DNA from: Brachypodius melanocephalos
Lineage: Eukaryota > Chordata > Aves > Passeriformes > Pycnonotidae
NCBI GenBank assembly: GCA_013398615.1
Contig: VZSR01001854.1
Span: forward strand, 5,676,866 to 5,740,865
Length of the DNA stretch: 64,000 bases
Direction of reading: 5' to 3'
In this document: positions 47,139-62,054 of the stretch, in pieces
Layout: each line of letters opens with the position of its first letter
Numbering within the stretch: the first letter of the stretch is position 1
The notes under the pieces: generated by a model
What the model was told of the DNA's origin: nothing
Seen by the model: only the letters and a program-made list of their open reading frames with translations
Databases searched by the model: none
Translations under genes and position numbers: made by a program

Positions 47139-50100
47139 CCACCATCCAATGCCTTCTTGCTATTTCCATATTTTCCACTGTCTAGTTTCTTCTCTAGCAC
47201 ACCTTTCTGATAGCTCAAGGTTGTCAAAATGAAAGCATATTCCTCTATTCATCTTGCAAAGTTCCTGGATGCTTTTGATGGTTTTCACACCCTTTATTTT
47301 CACAGATGGGACCATTAACAGAACAAAAAGAAAGTTATGTCCTTCCTTGCTTTTCTAGGGTTTTTTCTCTCTGTCACACTTCCTCCAGAAACAGATGCTT
47401 TAGACAGATTGGTGCAATTCAGTTCAGACAGCTTTATGTTTGTCTTACGTGGGAACAAGTTGGTTTATAGGACAGAATCAATACTAAAGCACTAGAGCAA
47501 AATGTGTAAATTGCACACTTCTTTCCTTTCAGCTTGTGTGATATTAGAATCCATTATCTGTACTGAGTTTGCAACAGCTCTCTTAAGTGATCCCACCAAA
47601 GAGTAAAAGAGTAGTAACCTCTCTCCCCTGGAACCCTTGAAAGACATTAATTTACCAGTATTTGGTATTAGTTTTCTAGAGAAAATAAGTGGTGTACATG
47701 GCTATGAAACTTGTATGATTATGTTTTATCTCTGTTTTTAACATGCTGCTTATTCCTGTCAAGGGCAACTGCAGTTTTGAAAACAGATTATTGCAAGGGG
47801 GACACAGTCTACGTGCTGTCATAAAAATTCTTTCTTGATATATTTCAGACAGCAAAAGTTGGAATTCTGGAAAAATGTAGTTGAAATTCACGTTGATATT
47901 AAGAAATATTAACATATATTTTATAGAGAATGGAAACAATTGCAGCATGTGCTTAAAATATTTAGTAGGTATTCTGATAAAAAAGGTATTTTGACCGAAA
48001 TGGAGACAGAAGAAAGAAATTGCTTTTCATATTATGGTGGAGGCAGTGCAATTTAGAGAACACACATATGAACAATGATCAAGTTAAGCAAGAGAGGTAA
48101 ATCACATCCCAGCATCCTAGCAGCTATGTTTAATTTTCAGTGGTGTATTAATAGCGATATTTCAACTTGCATTTGGGATAGTTGAGTTTATATATTTGGA
48201 CAATTAGCCAGGTATGTGGCACAATATAAAGAGGTCACACCATAGCTCAGCTCACCATAGCTCCATCATGATTAATCCTCTGACCACCTGCAAATAATCC
48301 TTTATGCTGTGAGTAGGGGATGCCACTGGGAAACATGGTCACACAGCCAAGCAGAAATCTGTCTTTGCTTTGTGAAGTGAATGGGAGGACATAATAACAT
48401 TTATTTCTTATATATAAAGCATAACACAAAAAGAACTTACAAACCATAGATGTGCTTTTCCCAACAAATCAGTGCATATGAAATTCACAGTCCAATTCAG
48501 AGACAGATAAATTTATGTTGCCTATCGATAGGCACACTGCCATTGTATACATCATAATAACATCATAATGGTATGAAAATTTAATTTTATGTTGATAATT
48601 TTACTATTAATTCTTAAAAACTTGTTTTGGTTTTGGGTCTACTAGGCTGGGTGCAATCCATTCGTGTTTCTTCATGTTGATACTCTAATTACCAGAAGTT
48701 GCACATTAAGAGACTTACATTGTACAAAGACAATATATTATATTGTCATATTAGTGCAGTCTGAGCTATTAACTGAGATGCCAAAAGATATCTTCTCTCA
48801 TGTTATTTCACATTCAGTTGTGAATACTTTGAACAAGCAGCTACATGCTTTGTTCACTTCTCATTCCACATCTTCCCAAAAAAGAAAAAATTACCCACTC
48901 TGGTCACAGATTTATTCCATATTCCTGTATTCAGCTAATGAATAAATAAGCAATTTTTTTTTTTTTAAAAGCACCTCTCCTCACCAAACACCAACAGCCA
49001 ACAACAAATAAAAGAATATTTGTTTAAAATCTTCAAGAAATAAGAAATTTCAGAACTATGCTCAATGAACAATAAGAATAATTTTCAAAGTTACTGTTAC
49101 AGGTATATTGCATTTTTTTATATTACACTATCCACTCACTATCTCTTCCACTTTAAAAATTCTGATATTAGTGCTGCTTTCTGGGAATGGGAAGGGCTGG
49201 AGATCATGGTCAGCTCTATGTTAACAGCAAATATCCATCACTAAACTCACATCAGATATAAAGTTTCTCATGAAGGTAATAAACATTTTTGATATATTTT
49301 GGTTTAGGGCCATGTAGACGTCTATCTGGTCTGTAGTTGGTGTGAGCATTATCAGTAGTTTTCATGAATGGGAATGTTATTAAAGCCCATCAATCTCAAC
49401 CAGAGCTGCTGGACATTGCTGCAGCTCCTGACTTTTCTCCATCATCAGCTATATGTGCATTCCTTCCAAGAAAGGAGTCAAAAAGGGACATATCTTAATA
49501 GAGAAACTGGTGAGACTTTAGAGACTACAACACTACTTAATTGTTTCCATTTAGTTCTAACAGTAGACAGAAAGTGGCACTTCAATGTAAAATAAGTTTG
49601 GCCAGCACCCTGGGTTGCTAGTGTGTTTAACTCACATGCACTCATTCTTTACACATTTCTAAAGACAAATCTCAGTTGATATAGTCATTGCTTATGTAGC
49701 TGGTGTCCTTCCAGTGTATTGGCAGAGCACCTTTTAGTTTTACAAAAATAATATGAACTGTCAGCAGTACAGGAATACATGATGAGTGTCAGAAACAATA
49801 GTTCCAAAAGGAGAATCTCATGTATGCACAAACTCAAAGAATGCCAATCCTCCCTAAGGAGAAACCATGGAATCCAGGAGAGCTCTGGCATTAAACAACA
49901 ATTAGGAAGATGCCTAATTTTTTTCTTTTTTTGAGGATGCATGCTCCACAGTAGCATGTAGAAACACATCTACAGTGGTACTGACAACAGGATTTCAATA
50001 CATTTTTTTGTGAAACTGCATCGTCATCCCAGAGACTGACAAGAGGAGACTCAGTGTGAGCACAGAGTGAGTGCAGTGTCTAGGCATTGTGAATGTTTAT

Positions 50101-53100
50101 GAATATAACACAATAATATAGGATTTTTTTGTTTATTTACTTGAAAGCAGGAAAAACATGTAAAGTGCCTGAAATGGAGAATGTATGGGAGGGGTTTCAG
50201 CAAGTCAAATAATTTCTTATTTAGGAAAGTAATTGAAGAGAAAACTCATATGGCATATTTCTCTCATAATGTACTACAAATTTTTAATCCAAAATTAGGT
50301 TTGTCCCAGGATATATCGAGCCTTACTATAGTGAGAGATCCAATGAAACATCAAATTGCCTCAGCAGAGTCCAAATGGTTCTTCAAATTAGAATGAGAAA
50401 GATTTCCTAGTTGCAATTGCAATCTTCATGCAATCTTGTGAATACATGCTCTTATTCCTCAAAGAATATTCTTGATTTTGTAATAAAACTCAATATACCT
50501 GTAGAAATTCTCTGTCCCAATTTAATGCAGAAGATTCTGTGACCTTTTTAGGACTTCAGGAAAAGACAAAGGAAGGTCATGTAAATCTATAACAGCATGT
50601 TATAGATACCTGAGGACTTTCTATTTCATCTTAGGATTCTTCTAGGAATGCAGTGAAAGTTTTTAACTGCAGGGATATCAGATTCACATAATGACATGTA
50701 TATCTTCATTGCCTTTTAATTTTAATTGTAATGGTGGAAAATCTGAGCAAGTCTGAATCAGTAAATAAAATGTATCAATGTACATTTGTGCTTGTACTGA
50801 GGAAGAAATAAAAACTTATGGTTAAGGTGCTGCTTCCGAAGGCAATAATGAATCTTGATAACATAAAATTTGAATGCTTCGAAACCAGAATTTTTGTTCC
50901 TCCATAAAGGAACAGGAAAAAAACCCTTTTGCTCCAATACTTTGAGCTTAGAAATATACTCATCCAGGAAGTGAACTGAGCATCACAAAATAGTTAAGAC
51001 CAGTCACTTCTGCTTATTGCGATCAAGTTTGAATAAAAGAAAACAGAAAACATCTACATTTCCTTAGATGCATACTTAGAACTGCTTGGTGAATTAATCT
51101 TTTCATTTTGTACTTGCAATATGTTGGAAAATAAAGATGCTTTTGACGCATGTATTGTAAATATTTTTTTTAGCTATGAAATAAAATTTGTTAAAGGAAA
51201 AAAAATCAACCAAAATTTTAAAGACTTTAAAGACTATTTTTGTCTGCTAGAGTTTCTTTTTTTTGTAGTATATTTGAGGTTTTCAAAACATTCTTAGCAG
51301 TAGGTGTTTCTACACCTGTGGACCAGCAGTTCCTCATCTTAGAACTCTAAGGTTTTGAAGGTAACAAATCAGGTGTAAAAAGGGATGCATTATTACGTGA
51401 GAAACAATAGGAGGATTAATTGGAATTTTTTAAATGGAAACCATATTTAGGTTGTAAAATAAAAATTGTTGTTATCATTATAAGTATTATGACTGCTGTT
51501 AAATAACCAACGAGAAAATGTAATGAATTTGTGTATAAACTATTAATTATTTAGAACTTAGTCACTGTTTTACTGCATTTTACTCTGATTTACTGTTATT
51601 TTTAGGTTTCCCATAAAATTATTCTGGAAATACATGTTTCAAAAATGAGATAAACAAGTCGTAAATGAAAAGGTAAATATTTTTTTAGATTCCTGAGAAG
51701 GCTGTTCAATTTTAGAAATAGAACATATGTATTAGAGGTATGCTTTTTTCCTTCTTTTGCTTTTAATTTATACTTTTAAACTACTTTTTTTTTTTAAGGT
51801 GGGAATGGAAAAGGAGGAAGTTAGTGTAAAGAGAAAATATTATTGAATGTAGACCATAAGTAAGCTTGAAAGGATCACAGAAATCAGTGTCACACAAAGT
51901 ACAGCTAAGAAATACTGTGCACCCTCAGGCTTCATTTTCTCTGGCCTGGAGAGCCTCACCTGGGACCAGAATTTCATATCTCTGAATAATATCTCAACTA
52001 AACCATCTTTTTTGGCCTGCTGTGTTTGAAAATGGGAGCTCAGATGAGATGTTGGTTGTTAATCACTGTCTTTGCCCTTGGAATATTAAATAAAATGCAA
52101 TGGAGGAAAGCAAAGGAGAGAAAGACAGAGAAAGGAAGCAATAGAAAACATCTGTTCATTGCAGTCTAATAAAGAAGAAGGAAAAAGTTATTTATTAGAT
52201 TTTTCACAAGAAGTGCTAGACACAGAAATGAGATTGATTTACTCTAGCAACTGAATATTATTTTAGCTTCAAACAAATCAACACAGGGAATCAAAAATAT
52301 GTTTGTATTTCAGATGAGAACAAATGAACAAAAACTCCAGTAGTTCAGTGACTTATGTTTAAGCATTAAGGTTACAGAGTTAAAAAGCAGAATGTCCACA
52401 TATACAAAAGTCAAGTTCCTTCTCAAATCCCATATTCAGTTATCTAGTTTCACAAGAAAAAATGTAGAGTGACTAGCAATATTTTCCTGTGTAAAAATTA
52501 AGAATACTTTTATTTTCAAAATGGATTGGGTTTTTAGTGTGTACATATTTGTTATAATTTGATAGAAAAATTCCTGAAGGACTATTTACAAAAATGTATT
52601 TTTTTTCCAAATTCAGAAATTAACAATGAAAGAAAATTCATCACAATCTTTTAATAAAAAAGATGAAAATAAACAGAAAACCCAAGTACACAGATTACTT
52701 TATTGTAAAGTTTGTTAATTAGTTTAGTACATTAAATAACCTAAGTCTGCCTGAGATGGCCAGGTGAACCTCTTCTCCCACAGAATTTGAGCAATACTGA
52801 AGACTAACAAAAAGAGAATTGATGACGTAAAAAGGAACAAGAATATCTTTAAAATAATTTGTCACTTATAATTTTAGTCAGGTTTATCTACCTTCAATGA
52901 CTTTTTATTTTAACTTCTGTAACCTTTTATAGCTCTCTTGTTTGTCTCTTTGTTACTGTATTTCCAGTGTTTCTATAACTGCTGCACCAAAGCTGTAAAC
53001 AATGATTTTAAAAGCATGCTTGATCCATAACGTGATATTCTTTATTTCCCTCCTAGAAGAACCACCATAAAATGGTCTCTGCTTGTCAGAAGGTGTATTC

Positions 53101-56100
53101 AGAGAATAGGCAGCTATAAGAGGCTCAATAACTGTAGATTTCACTCTTGTTTGGCTTCTTTAGATAGAGGATCAACTCTTAAGGGGACTCTAAATTTGAA
53201 CACTCCTTCCCTAGGGCATTGTTATATATAGCACTATTCTTGAGTGTTTTCATTAATGTTTTAGCATACAAAAGAAAAATAATTTCAGTTACATCATGAG
53301 AGACCTTAAAATATTTAAACAAATGGTAAAATTTTGGGGTGTTAGAGAAATCAAAGTCGTTGTCACATTACATACTGATTCACTGAGGTCACAGAAAGGT
53401 ACAAACTAAAAATCATTGTAGAAGTTAAACAGGTCTTTAACTCTGCCTTTGGAAGCATCACCATTTACACAGTTCTCTGAACCCCATAACTCTCTAACTG
53501 CAAGTTTGTTTACATCTGAAGTGCACTATAACAGTCAAACTTCTTTGGGGAGGAAAAGAGAAAAGAAAATGTAAGTTTCATGCTTAATATTAAGTTTGAA
53601 TTAGAGAAGAATAAAATAATTTTAGTACCAGTACCTTTTTATCCTGGATAGGAGACAGTTACTCAATCTTGAATAAGTTCTTGATCTTCAGCAAGGAGCT
53701 CCTTGAGATTTTAGTTTTAATCAGCAAAGTGCTTTTGAGGAAAGTTTCCCAGTTCTCCCCACTTAACACTTGTTGATTCAGACCACATGGCCATCTCAAA
53801 CTATAAAACACTTTTGCATGTAGAGGAAAAAACACCCCCAAATGCCCTCCATCTGCTGATGGGGGTTCAGCTGATCCAACAAACTAGAGGTACCCTGAAG
53901 CAAACTCCCCAAAATGTGCTTGGCGAGGACAGTGGCTCTTGAGGAGCTCTACAGACCTGGCCCTGTTGAGCTGTGCTGCTTCCAGACAGTCTTCCCTCTG
54001 ACCTGAGCTCCAGCTCCAGCCCAAGGCAATGAAGTGACACTCATATCCAACTCCTTCCACTTGTCTTTGGCAGCCTATTTTCATCTCTGTTTAACTCTGT
54101 TCCTGTGTTAAAAGCCAGCTTCTCTTCTTCAGTTGTTCTCTCTGCTCAGTTTCTTGTGTCTTAGCAAGACTGCTTGACAGATGCTCTCCTCTCATGAGAT
54201 TTTTACTTTAAGAAACTACATAACCTTTGTATTAATATCAGTCATAAAAACCGAAAACATAAATCACAAATTAATAATGATGACTTAGAAGTTGTGCACT
54301 CATCTAAATTTTCATAGTTGCTACTTACTTTTTGTTCATTTTTGGAAAAATGAAGTGGAAGAGAGAGAAGGGAAAAGAAATATGTCTTTATATATGTGAA
54401 GACAAATTTTCTACCATGAATATAAAAATAAACTTTAGAAAAAGGGAAATAGTTAACATACGGGCTTTCTGTTAATGTTTACCTAACAGTAGAAAAGACT
54501 GGGTAAACATCTGAAAATAATGAGAATAATAATTTTAAGTGCCATTTTAAATTAATTAACTGTTGTGGGGCTTATGTATTTATTTATATTTTCATGCTAA
54601 ATGTAAAAAAATAGTAAATTTTCTTCATATGCTCAAGAAATTATTTATTCATTTCAGTGAATGAAATAAAGTTAAAAGAATATGAACTTTTTGGGCTTTT
54701 TTCCCCATTTTTGTCATTCTACTTTCTGCCAAGAGAAACAATATGTGCCTCTAGGTTATCCAAATTACTTGGCTCTCTTCAGTGACTTGGTTCAGTAGAT
54801 CAATTATCAGCGATTCAGGTTCTCAGTGCATAATGCACGAGACATACCTGAATTCAAGTTATCAGCTAACATTTTCTCAGATAGATTTTGGCACCTGTAA
54901 GCCTTTCCATCAGAAAACAAAAGGAATTTTGCTGTATTGTGTTTTGCTCTTGCTGTTGAAAATGCTTGTTAGCTTGAAAGATCAACAAGTTTTCACAAAT
55001 CTGAACACAGAACTTGCAAATTCTCCTGTAGTCTGTGGTGAAAGTCTGAGCCCTTTGCTTGGCCTTGAATTGAAGCCAAACTCACAAGCTCTTCATACAC
55101 CTCGAATTCTTCTGTTACTCTAAAAAGGAGGGGGGGAAGAAAAAGCATTTCAGCTGTAAATGTGCAATCAATAGTTTTTTTCTGTCACTGGGGAGAACTA
55201 GAGTGATATTTCTGCTATGTCCTTGAACTGGAATGCTATGTCAGGTGCATCTGTTACTCTTCATTGGGTAGTCATTTGGCTTAAGCTCAAACTGGCAAAC
55301 TTCTGAACTGATTCAGGACACCTTTTAAGTCTTGTAACACTTATTCCTGGTTTTAAAAATCCCCATATGTGAAGAAAAAGTGTTCATGTTTTCACTGTCT
55401 ATGTGTTTTGAATGAATTTTATATTTTACCTATTTCTTTTCCTCTGTTCATGCTTCATCATTGGCTTTTTGAACGGCTTCTTTTTGATGATACTTAAAAA
55501 CAAAAGAGAAATGTACGTTTTTAATGTTTATATTTTTGTTCCCTGAGAAAGATGAAATACTTAGCATCTCTGTGATTTTGCCTCATGTCAACTTTTCACA
55601 ATATTAAACTCAAATGTGTGATATCACCTTTTAAAGTAGAAGTTTTTTCCATTTAGCCCCTGAAAAATGACACATGCCTGAGTTTAGCCACACTTAACAT
55701 ATAAATCCAAAGTGATAAGGATGGGAGTAGATGAATTTTATTGACACCACAGGACTTGATAATATCAAATGAAAAACAAGTGCATTTCCCTTTGAGAATG
55801 AGGGTGCTTGAGAAAGCCTGTAAATGAAACAGCAGCAGACAGGGGAAAAGAGCTAATAAGAAAACCATAGAAGAGATTAAAACCAAGAATAATGAAAGTA
55901 TGTTTCCTGTCTTTTACACTGCTGTTGGCTCAGAAGGGTGAATGAAAAAAACAATTTTATCTTGCTGTTAGTCTGTTTTCTATATTCTGACCTCACTTTT
56001 CCAGGTGCAAGGATAAAGGAGACAAAACAGTCAGTTCTCCCTTCTTACACCTGAGGGTGTAAGGTACTGTTTTAACACTGCCTTCAACAAAGACCTATGA

Positions 56101-58000
56101 TCTCTTTACCTTTTCATGAAAGAGCCTCTGACCAGATAGCATGTGCAGAACGAGGTTATGGATTACACTTGAATCTAATATTTTAAAAAAAAATCTTTTG
56201 TAAGCTTAGTAAGTCAGTGAAAGAAAAAAATGAGAACTGAAAAGCAAAGTTCTCAAAGTGGGAATCTCCACTATCCAGAGTCAATGTATTCCTCTTTTGG
56301 TTGTGGCTACCCTTGCAGGTAATGTCTTCAGTAGTACTTGCAGCAGTGTGGATCCTGACCCAAAAATAAAATGAAAAAAATTTGTGCTCAGAATTTACAA
56401 AATTAAAATATTAGACCAATTTTACACTGGGCATTAAATAAATTTCGTGTTTACATCAGTTAAGTTTCTAGACATTTTTAATCTGTCATCCACCTCTCAA
56501 TATTTGAATAGAAACATTTTTAAAAAGTGAAAGTACAACTTTACAGCTGAAGCATGATTTGTAGTACTAGTTTCTTTCAGGACAGCTGCCCAGCTGTGTC
56601 TTTTCCCTAGCCTATGCAGAACAAAAACTTCAAAAACTGCTCTCCAGTACTCAGGATATTTGCACCATGGCTCTAGATACAATCACTGCGGCCTTAGTGC
56701 AAACTTCATGTGACTTAAGAAATTACAATAATGCTTTTTGATAATTGGTAATTGCTGTATATTTTTTGCTTTGTTGTTTATATTTTCCCTTAACGATTAT
56801 ATAAGTGCACGCTAACTTTTTTTCTTTTTACTGCCTGGTCAAATAATTTTATCCCTTCACAGCGAGAAGATTTGGAAATGGTTATCCCTTGTTGTGACCC
56901 TGGCTAGTGGGGTTTGAGTTCCTGATCTGCGCTGTCTTCAAAAAAGTAAAGCTACCTGTCCCATCACATGGAGGTAATCCTGGCACTAGAATCAGTGACA
57001 GCTCAAGGACTTAGGCTGCTGATTTGTCCTGAAATAAAACTGTAGCTACCAGTAATGGAAATCTATCCTCCTCTTTTTGTTTAGTAGTTCTACTGGTAAT
57101 AAAAATTGCACAACGATTAAAAGCAATGATTGTATCTGCTGTGCTCTGCATGGGTACCTCTTCATGCATTAGTAATACAGGTATTCAATAAAATCCTCAT
57201 CTGCTTTCAGCTGACAATTGTTTAACTTTTCTTTACACAGAGGCTCATGTTCTTTTTGCAGCATGACAAAGCTTAATGGAGGTGTTGTGAAATGCTTTCA
57301 TTGAAGATCTTCTTTAATTATAGATGTCCTGCATGACAAGTTCTTCTTTAGCATATGTTTCTTCACTCCAAGAACATCAGTTTAAGTCAGTGATCAAAGT
57401 GTAGTTGCGGGAAAATCAGTATATTAATAAATCCAACCTTGCTCTCCATGAACTTCTGCTGAAATTTAGCCCCAGCTCACCAGACTCCATCAGCACATTT
57501 AAAGGCTGATTCACATCAGGTACAACTCGTTGAACCAAGCTGGTACAGCTTGGCTGCTCTCCAGTGTTTCTTATGAGACAGCTCCTGCAAGATACCACCC
57601 TGTCTTCTGTGGAGAAAGGTTCAACCCCGTGTAGTCGATCACCTTGAAATTTAAAATTTCACTTTAAATATTTTACATTGAATGTGTACTTATTTGGCTT
57701 TTTACCACCCACTTATCTTTCAAAGATTAAAAACATGCTTTTTAAAAGATATCAATTCTGAAAATCTTTTTCACAGTTTTCATACTTAAATGAATGTAAA
57801 TATTTCATACTTCAGGGAATGCATAGTATAGCTGTTTTTACAGCATTTAGAAAGTAGAATCTTGAGTGTAGACACATTGAAAAAAATGTTTCAGCTATGC
57901 TTATTCCAAGTGAAAATATTAATTTACTGTGTTTGATTGAACTAGGTAAAGTGTGACTTAAATGGATGGCACAAATCTGCCTCCACACCTTACCCACTCA
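47139..58000. other. Unique AT-rich non-coding DNA
   Basis: No gene or named transposon is recognised in nearly 11 kb. Small features are a 19-base palindrome (48729-48747), an 11-bp direct repeat near 48550-48570 and GC-richer patches at about 53880-54180 and 57420-57640. Strong acceptor-like tracts occur near 56003 and 57240 without a convincing exon. A box-B-like string at 57618-57628 lacks tRNA folding. Confidence 0.6.
48729..48747. repeat. 19-base AT-rich palindrome
   Basis: The arms gacaatata and tatattgtc are exact reverse complements around one central t. Confidence 0.85.
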
Positions 58001-58449
58001 GAGTATAGGTGATATGTGAAAATGAGAGAATTCTGTTTTATTGAGTACTGATATAACTTGAGTGACAAAATTGTTTTGAGGGACAAATTTCCTCTGCCTG
58101 TCTGCATACACAGGGTATCAACTCTAAACTGACGAGGAACAAACATCCTCTTAAATATGGGTATGACTGCTTTAGACACCAGAAAAGTTGCATACGGAAT
58201 GATGGGAAATGATTACGGATGCAAAATACATGCTGGAACACTTTATTACGTAACACGGCTGGGCTTACATGTGGTTAGAAATTGATCTCGGTTTGGGAAT
58301 TGTTTTGGGTTTTGTTTCCATTACTTTGCAGCTTGTAGTGCTGACAGTGAGCTTTACAGAATGTCATAAAAGGTCAGTGGTGGAGTTAGCTCTCAGCCGT
58401 AACTGTATCTTAACTATGATGTAGAGGTTATAGAAACATAGAAATACAA

Positions 58450-58463
58450 TTTTTTTTTTTTTT
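58450..58463. repeat. T14 homopolymer
   Basis: A run of fourteen T residues, with no associated retrocopy seen. Confidence 0.9.
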
Positions 58464-59904
58464 GTGGTAATATTATTTTATTGCTTTGCTGGCTATTAAA
58501 AGTCAATGTATTGCCTACAGATGCTTACAATTTGCACCTCCGAAGCTATATGTGATGCATTTACTAAAAGTAGTGGTTTGAAAGTTCTCGTGTGCTTGTT
58601 ATATGTCTCAAAATCCACAGACATACTGCACCCATCCAACAGCTGAGTTGCTCACATCAGTCCAGCCAAAGATTTAAGTTTTGAAGGCCCAGCTCAGATC
58701 ATGACAAATCCTTGAATGATTCTGAGACAGCATGCTGTATCTGTGGGATATAAACAGTGTCAGCTAGACAGTAAAGAAACCAAAATGAACTTTCAATGCA
58801 AATTTATTTTTTATTTAATTTATATGCTTCAGTTTCAGCACAATTATGTTTAAGTCCTTGCCAACAAAATATTTGAATAGTAAAAGTTGCAAAGCAGTTT
58901 CAAAATGAGATTATTTTTCATTTATCCAGTTAATTCCTACAGGAAGTTTTGTGAAGTCACAGGTATTAAAAGCTTTCCTACTTACTGATCACAATTTTAT
59001 AAATCAATCGCAGATTTATACAGAAACAAAGCATTAGGAAGTTTAATATAATACTATGAAATCTGAAATTAATTGAGTAAGCAAAGATGGTTTTATTTTG
59101 TCAAACAGCAGAGATTATCCTTATTTGGTATAAATTGTTACTTCTATACTGACCTTAGTAGACATATCCAGATTTTTAAAAAATGGTGCTGTGAACTAAC
59201 ATGTTAAAAGACCAGAATCCTATTTTAACTATAGCATGAGGTAGTCCCTCTGGTCATTAAGAGACAGCTTGAAAGACAGCTTTACTGTCCAATGGAAATT
59301 CCAGTAACAACATTTTTAGTAATGTTTTTCACAAAATAAAATGCAGAGCTGAGAAAAAGAAAATCAAGCTTTTCAAAAATTAAAAGTCTGTGAGAAAATT
59401 CAAATCAGAAACGCTGACATATTTGTTTGCAATATTTTTTATTTACACAGCATTTTTCTTCATGCTTCAGTTGAAACATTTTCAAAAACCAGACATAATA
59501 TCCTCAGGAACAAGTATATGTGGTCAAGGGCAACTGCTCAAATTTGGGTGAGAATATGAGTAAACTGGAGGTAGTCCAAAGGGCAGTTTCTTTTACAAAA
59601 TCCTAAAGAGACTTTAGCACTCATGAGGGTTTTTGCTCTTATTTTGTTTTACTCTTTTTTGGTTTTTTAGGCTCAGGCCATTTTCCTTTCCTAAGTGAAA
59701 CATAGCTTGTAAACTTAAGCTTGAGCTTAAAGTCTTAAGGACTTTTATTACTTCTTCTCCAATCATTTCCTTCTATGTACATTTTATATCTGAAGCCTAT
59801 ACGTATTGCACCTCTTCACAGGAACTTTGGGAAAGAACTATTCCATTTCATCTAATATTGTTTTTCAACTCTTTTAAGAAGAGGTGAAGATGTAAAGGTC
59901 AGAA

Positions 59905-59922
59905 TTGTCATTATAATGACAA
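59905..59922. repeat. Perfect 18-bp palindrome
   Basis: The sequence ttgtcattataatgacaa equals its own reverse complement. It contains ATTA/TAAT homeodomain-type cores in both orientations. A perfect 18-bp palindrome is expected less than once in a window this size by chance with even base use, though AT bias raises that. Confidence 0.9.
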
Positions 59923-60492
59923 AAGCTAGCTAGTCGTGAGTGACTGGCTCGTGTGAAAGGCTCATAAGAGAAAAAGACAGACAGCTTCTGCTAATTTTTT
60001 TTGTTATCCCTTCTTCAAGACTGTTTAATGTAATTTAGAGAAAGAATATAAAAGGTTTGCCAACGTTGGAAGTGCAGTTGGTGTTGGAGTTAGCAAATGT
60101 GGTGTAAATGGGAGCTTGTAGACAATGCTGTTTGTCAGACCTCTTGAACCCATTGATTAAAATCTCATATATTTTCCACAGATAATTATTTTGTGTTCTG
60201 TACTGACAACAGCCCTCAGCTTGAGCAGTGCATTGGTTCAGTCCATCCTGTTTAACCAGAAAAATTTAAATATTTGATCTAATCAGGTTTTCTAGAATCT
60301 GTCTGTACAAGGGATGAAGAGACATATATTTCCAGAGCTAAAATCATACCAAACCTAGGTGGAGTTTCTAAAACTTTTGGATGCTTTTTAGTCAAAATAA
60401 CAATGAAGGCCATTCCTAACTTACATGAAGCTACAGTTGGATAGGTGAGCACCTATACTGGTGAAATGTTGGAATTATCAGGTAATACTGCT

Positions 60493-60533
60493 AAAAAAAA
60501 AGAAAAGCAAAAAAAACAAACAAACAAAAAAAA
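60493..60533. repeat. A-rich low-complexity tract with (CAAA)n
   Basis: A runs with agaaaagc and acaaacaaac units. Confidence 0.85.
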
Positions 60534-62028
60534 CCCCTTAAATGTTCTCTGATTTTTTTAAGAGAAAATGTCCTGTGTTAACTTCTTCAGATGCCACTCT
60601 TGTCTCCTGTTCCTCTTTGTCCCAAATAAGGAGACAGGAGAATGCTAACATTTCAATTTCCCATGAAATATACATAATATATATGAAATTTATGCTGTGT
60701 TTTGCATTTGAAGAAACAAGATTAATTAAAGTAATTATTAAAGTCCACTTTTAGTGACATACTTTACAGAATTATGATTAGTCATCACGATGGTTACGTT
60801 TCTCTGTGTAGATATTTTTTCCTAAGACAAACACTTGAGTCATATTTGTACGATTCTGATGAATTAGTGAATTTAAGGTAGTTTTACTAAATATTTGATT
60901 TGTTGAAATGCATTTCAGCTGTAAATTATGACATGAATAATTGTAAAAATCTATCCTTTTAATTTTTGGTGTGATTCTAGTTTGATAGTTTCATTTCTCA
61001 TATCTGTGTGTATTGTCCCAGTATGTTTGCTTTACAAAAAACCCTCGAAGTCTTTCCTCCTTTTTACATCAGTATAGACCCAGTCAACCTAGGAGAGAGA
61101 TATTTTTGCTCTAAAGAAGTGAAAATAAAAAAATTTCATGTTTTGACTGCAGAATTTTGATCTTTGAACTTCATTCAGCATGTTTCATAGGAAGTCAGAT
61201 CTGTGTGTCTTCTGTATTTCTAGTGTTTTGTTCTAAATAGCACTATCCTCTTATGCCCCAACAGTCTTCAACACAAAGTCCAAACATCTGAAAGAACAAG
61301 TACTTTGTATTCTGCATATGTTTTGTTGCCTGTGTTTTTTATGTTTCTCATGTCTGATAGTTCTATTAAAACTAATGTATTAACTTCAAAGGAGAAAAAG
61401 CTATTTTAATAATGTTTAGAATGGATAATTAGCTTACTTTGCACCACAATATTAGGAAATTTGATGAGTGATTTGTTTGTATGTGTTGATTACAAATTTA
61501 AATATTTTTCCTTGCAGCTCGAATACTTTATTAAAACTGCTCTACATTTTTTCAAAGATTCATTTTATTTAGTTTGATGAGCAATTATTACTTCGAATAC
61601 ACTTGCAAAATATTGTCATTACATACATGATGAAAATATTCTACTCTGCTTTGATGTAGCATTTGATTCCTTAGTTGAGGAATCACTATTGAAATGTGTG
61701 AAATATATACATTTAATGCAAATATGGACAAGAAAGGAGGATTGTCTGTCTAAAATGCAATAAAAGCATGCTTACTTATTTTACACGTAAAAGCATTAGT
61801 ACAGATTAGTATTTAAGTGGTTTGGATCCGATTTACAGGGAATTGTTTGCAAGAAAGCTTTAATGATTTAATGATACATCTTTTCCATTACCAACTTTCT
61901 TTCCTTGGCAACTGTGCTCTGTACATGCATGACAAACTCCAGTGTATGTATTCATGATAAATTGCTTATACACATGAAATCCTAAAGCCTCCTGAAAATT
62001 AGGTCAGTGTGAACAGACAAATGCTGGG

Positions 62029-62054
62029 TGTTACAGGGGTTGAACCCTGTGACA
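62029..62054. repeat. Hairpin, 10-bp arms with one mismatch
   Basis: The arms tgttacaggg (62029-62038) and ccctgtgaca (62045-62054) pair at 9 of 10 positions around a 6-base loop. No RNA gene is recognised. Confidence 0.7.

Noticed and set aside
57618..57628. ggttcaacccc, a match to the tRNA box B consensus
   Set aside because: The flanks do not form a T-arm stem, and no box A or acceptor stem is found at the proper distance.
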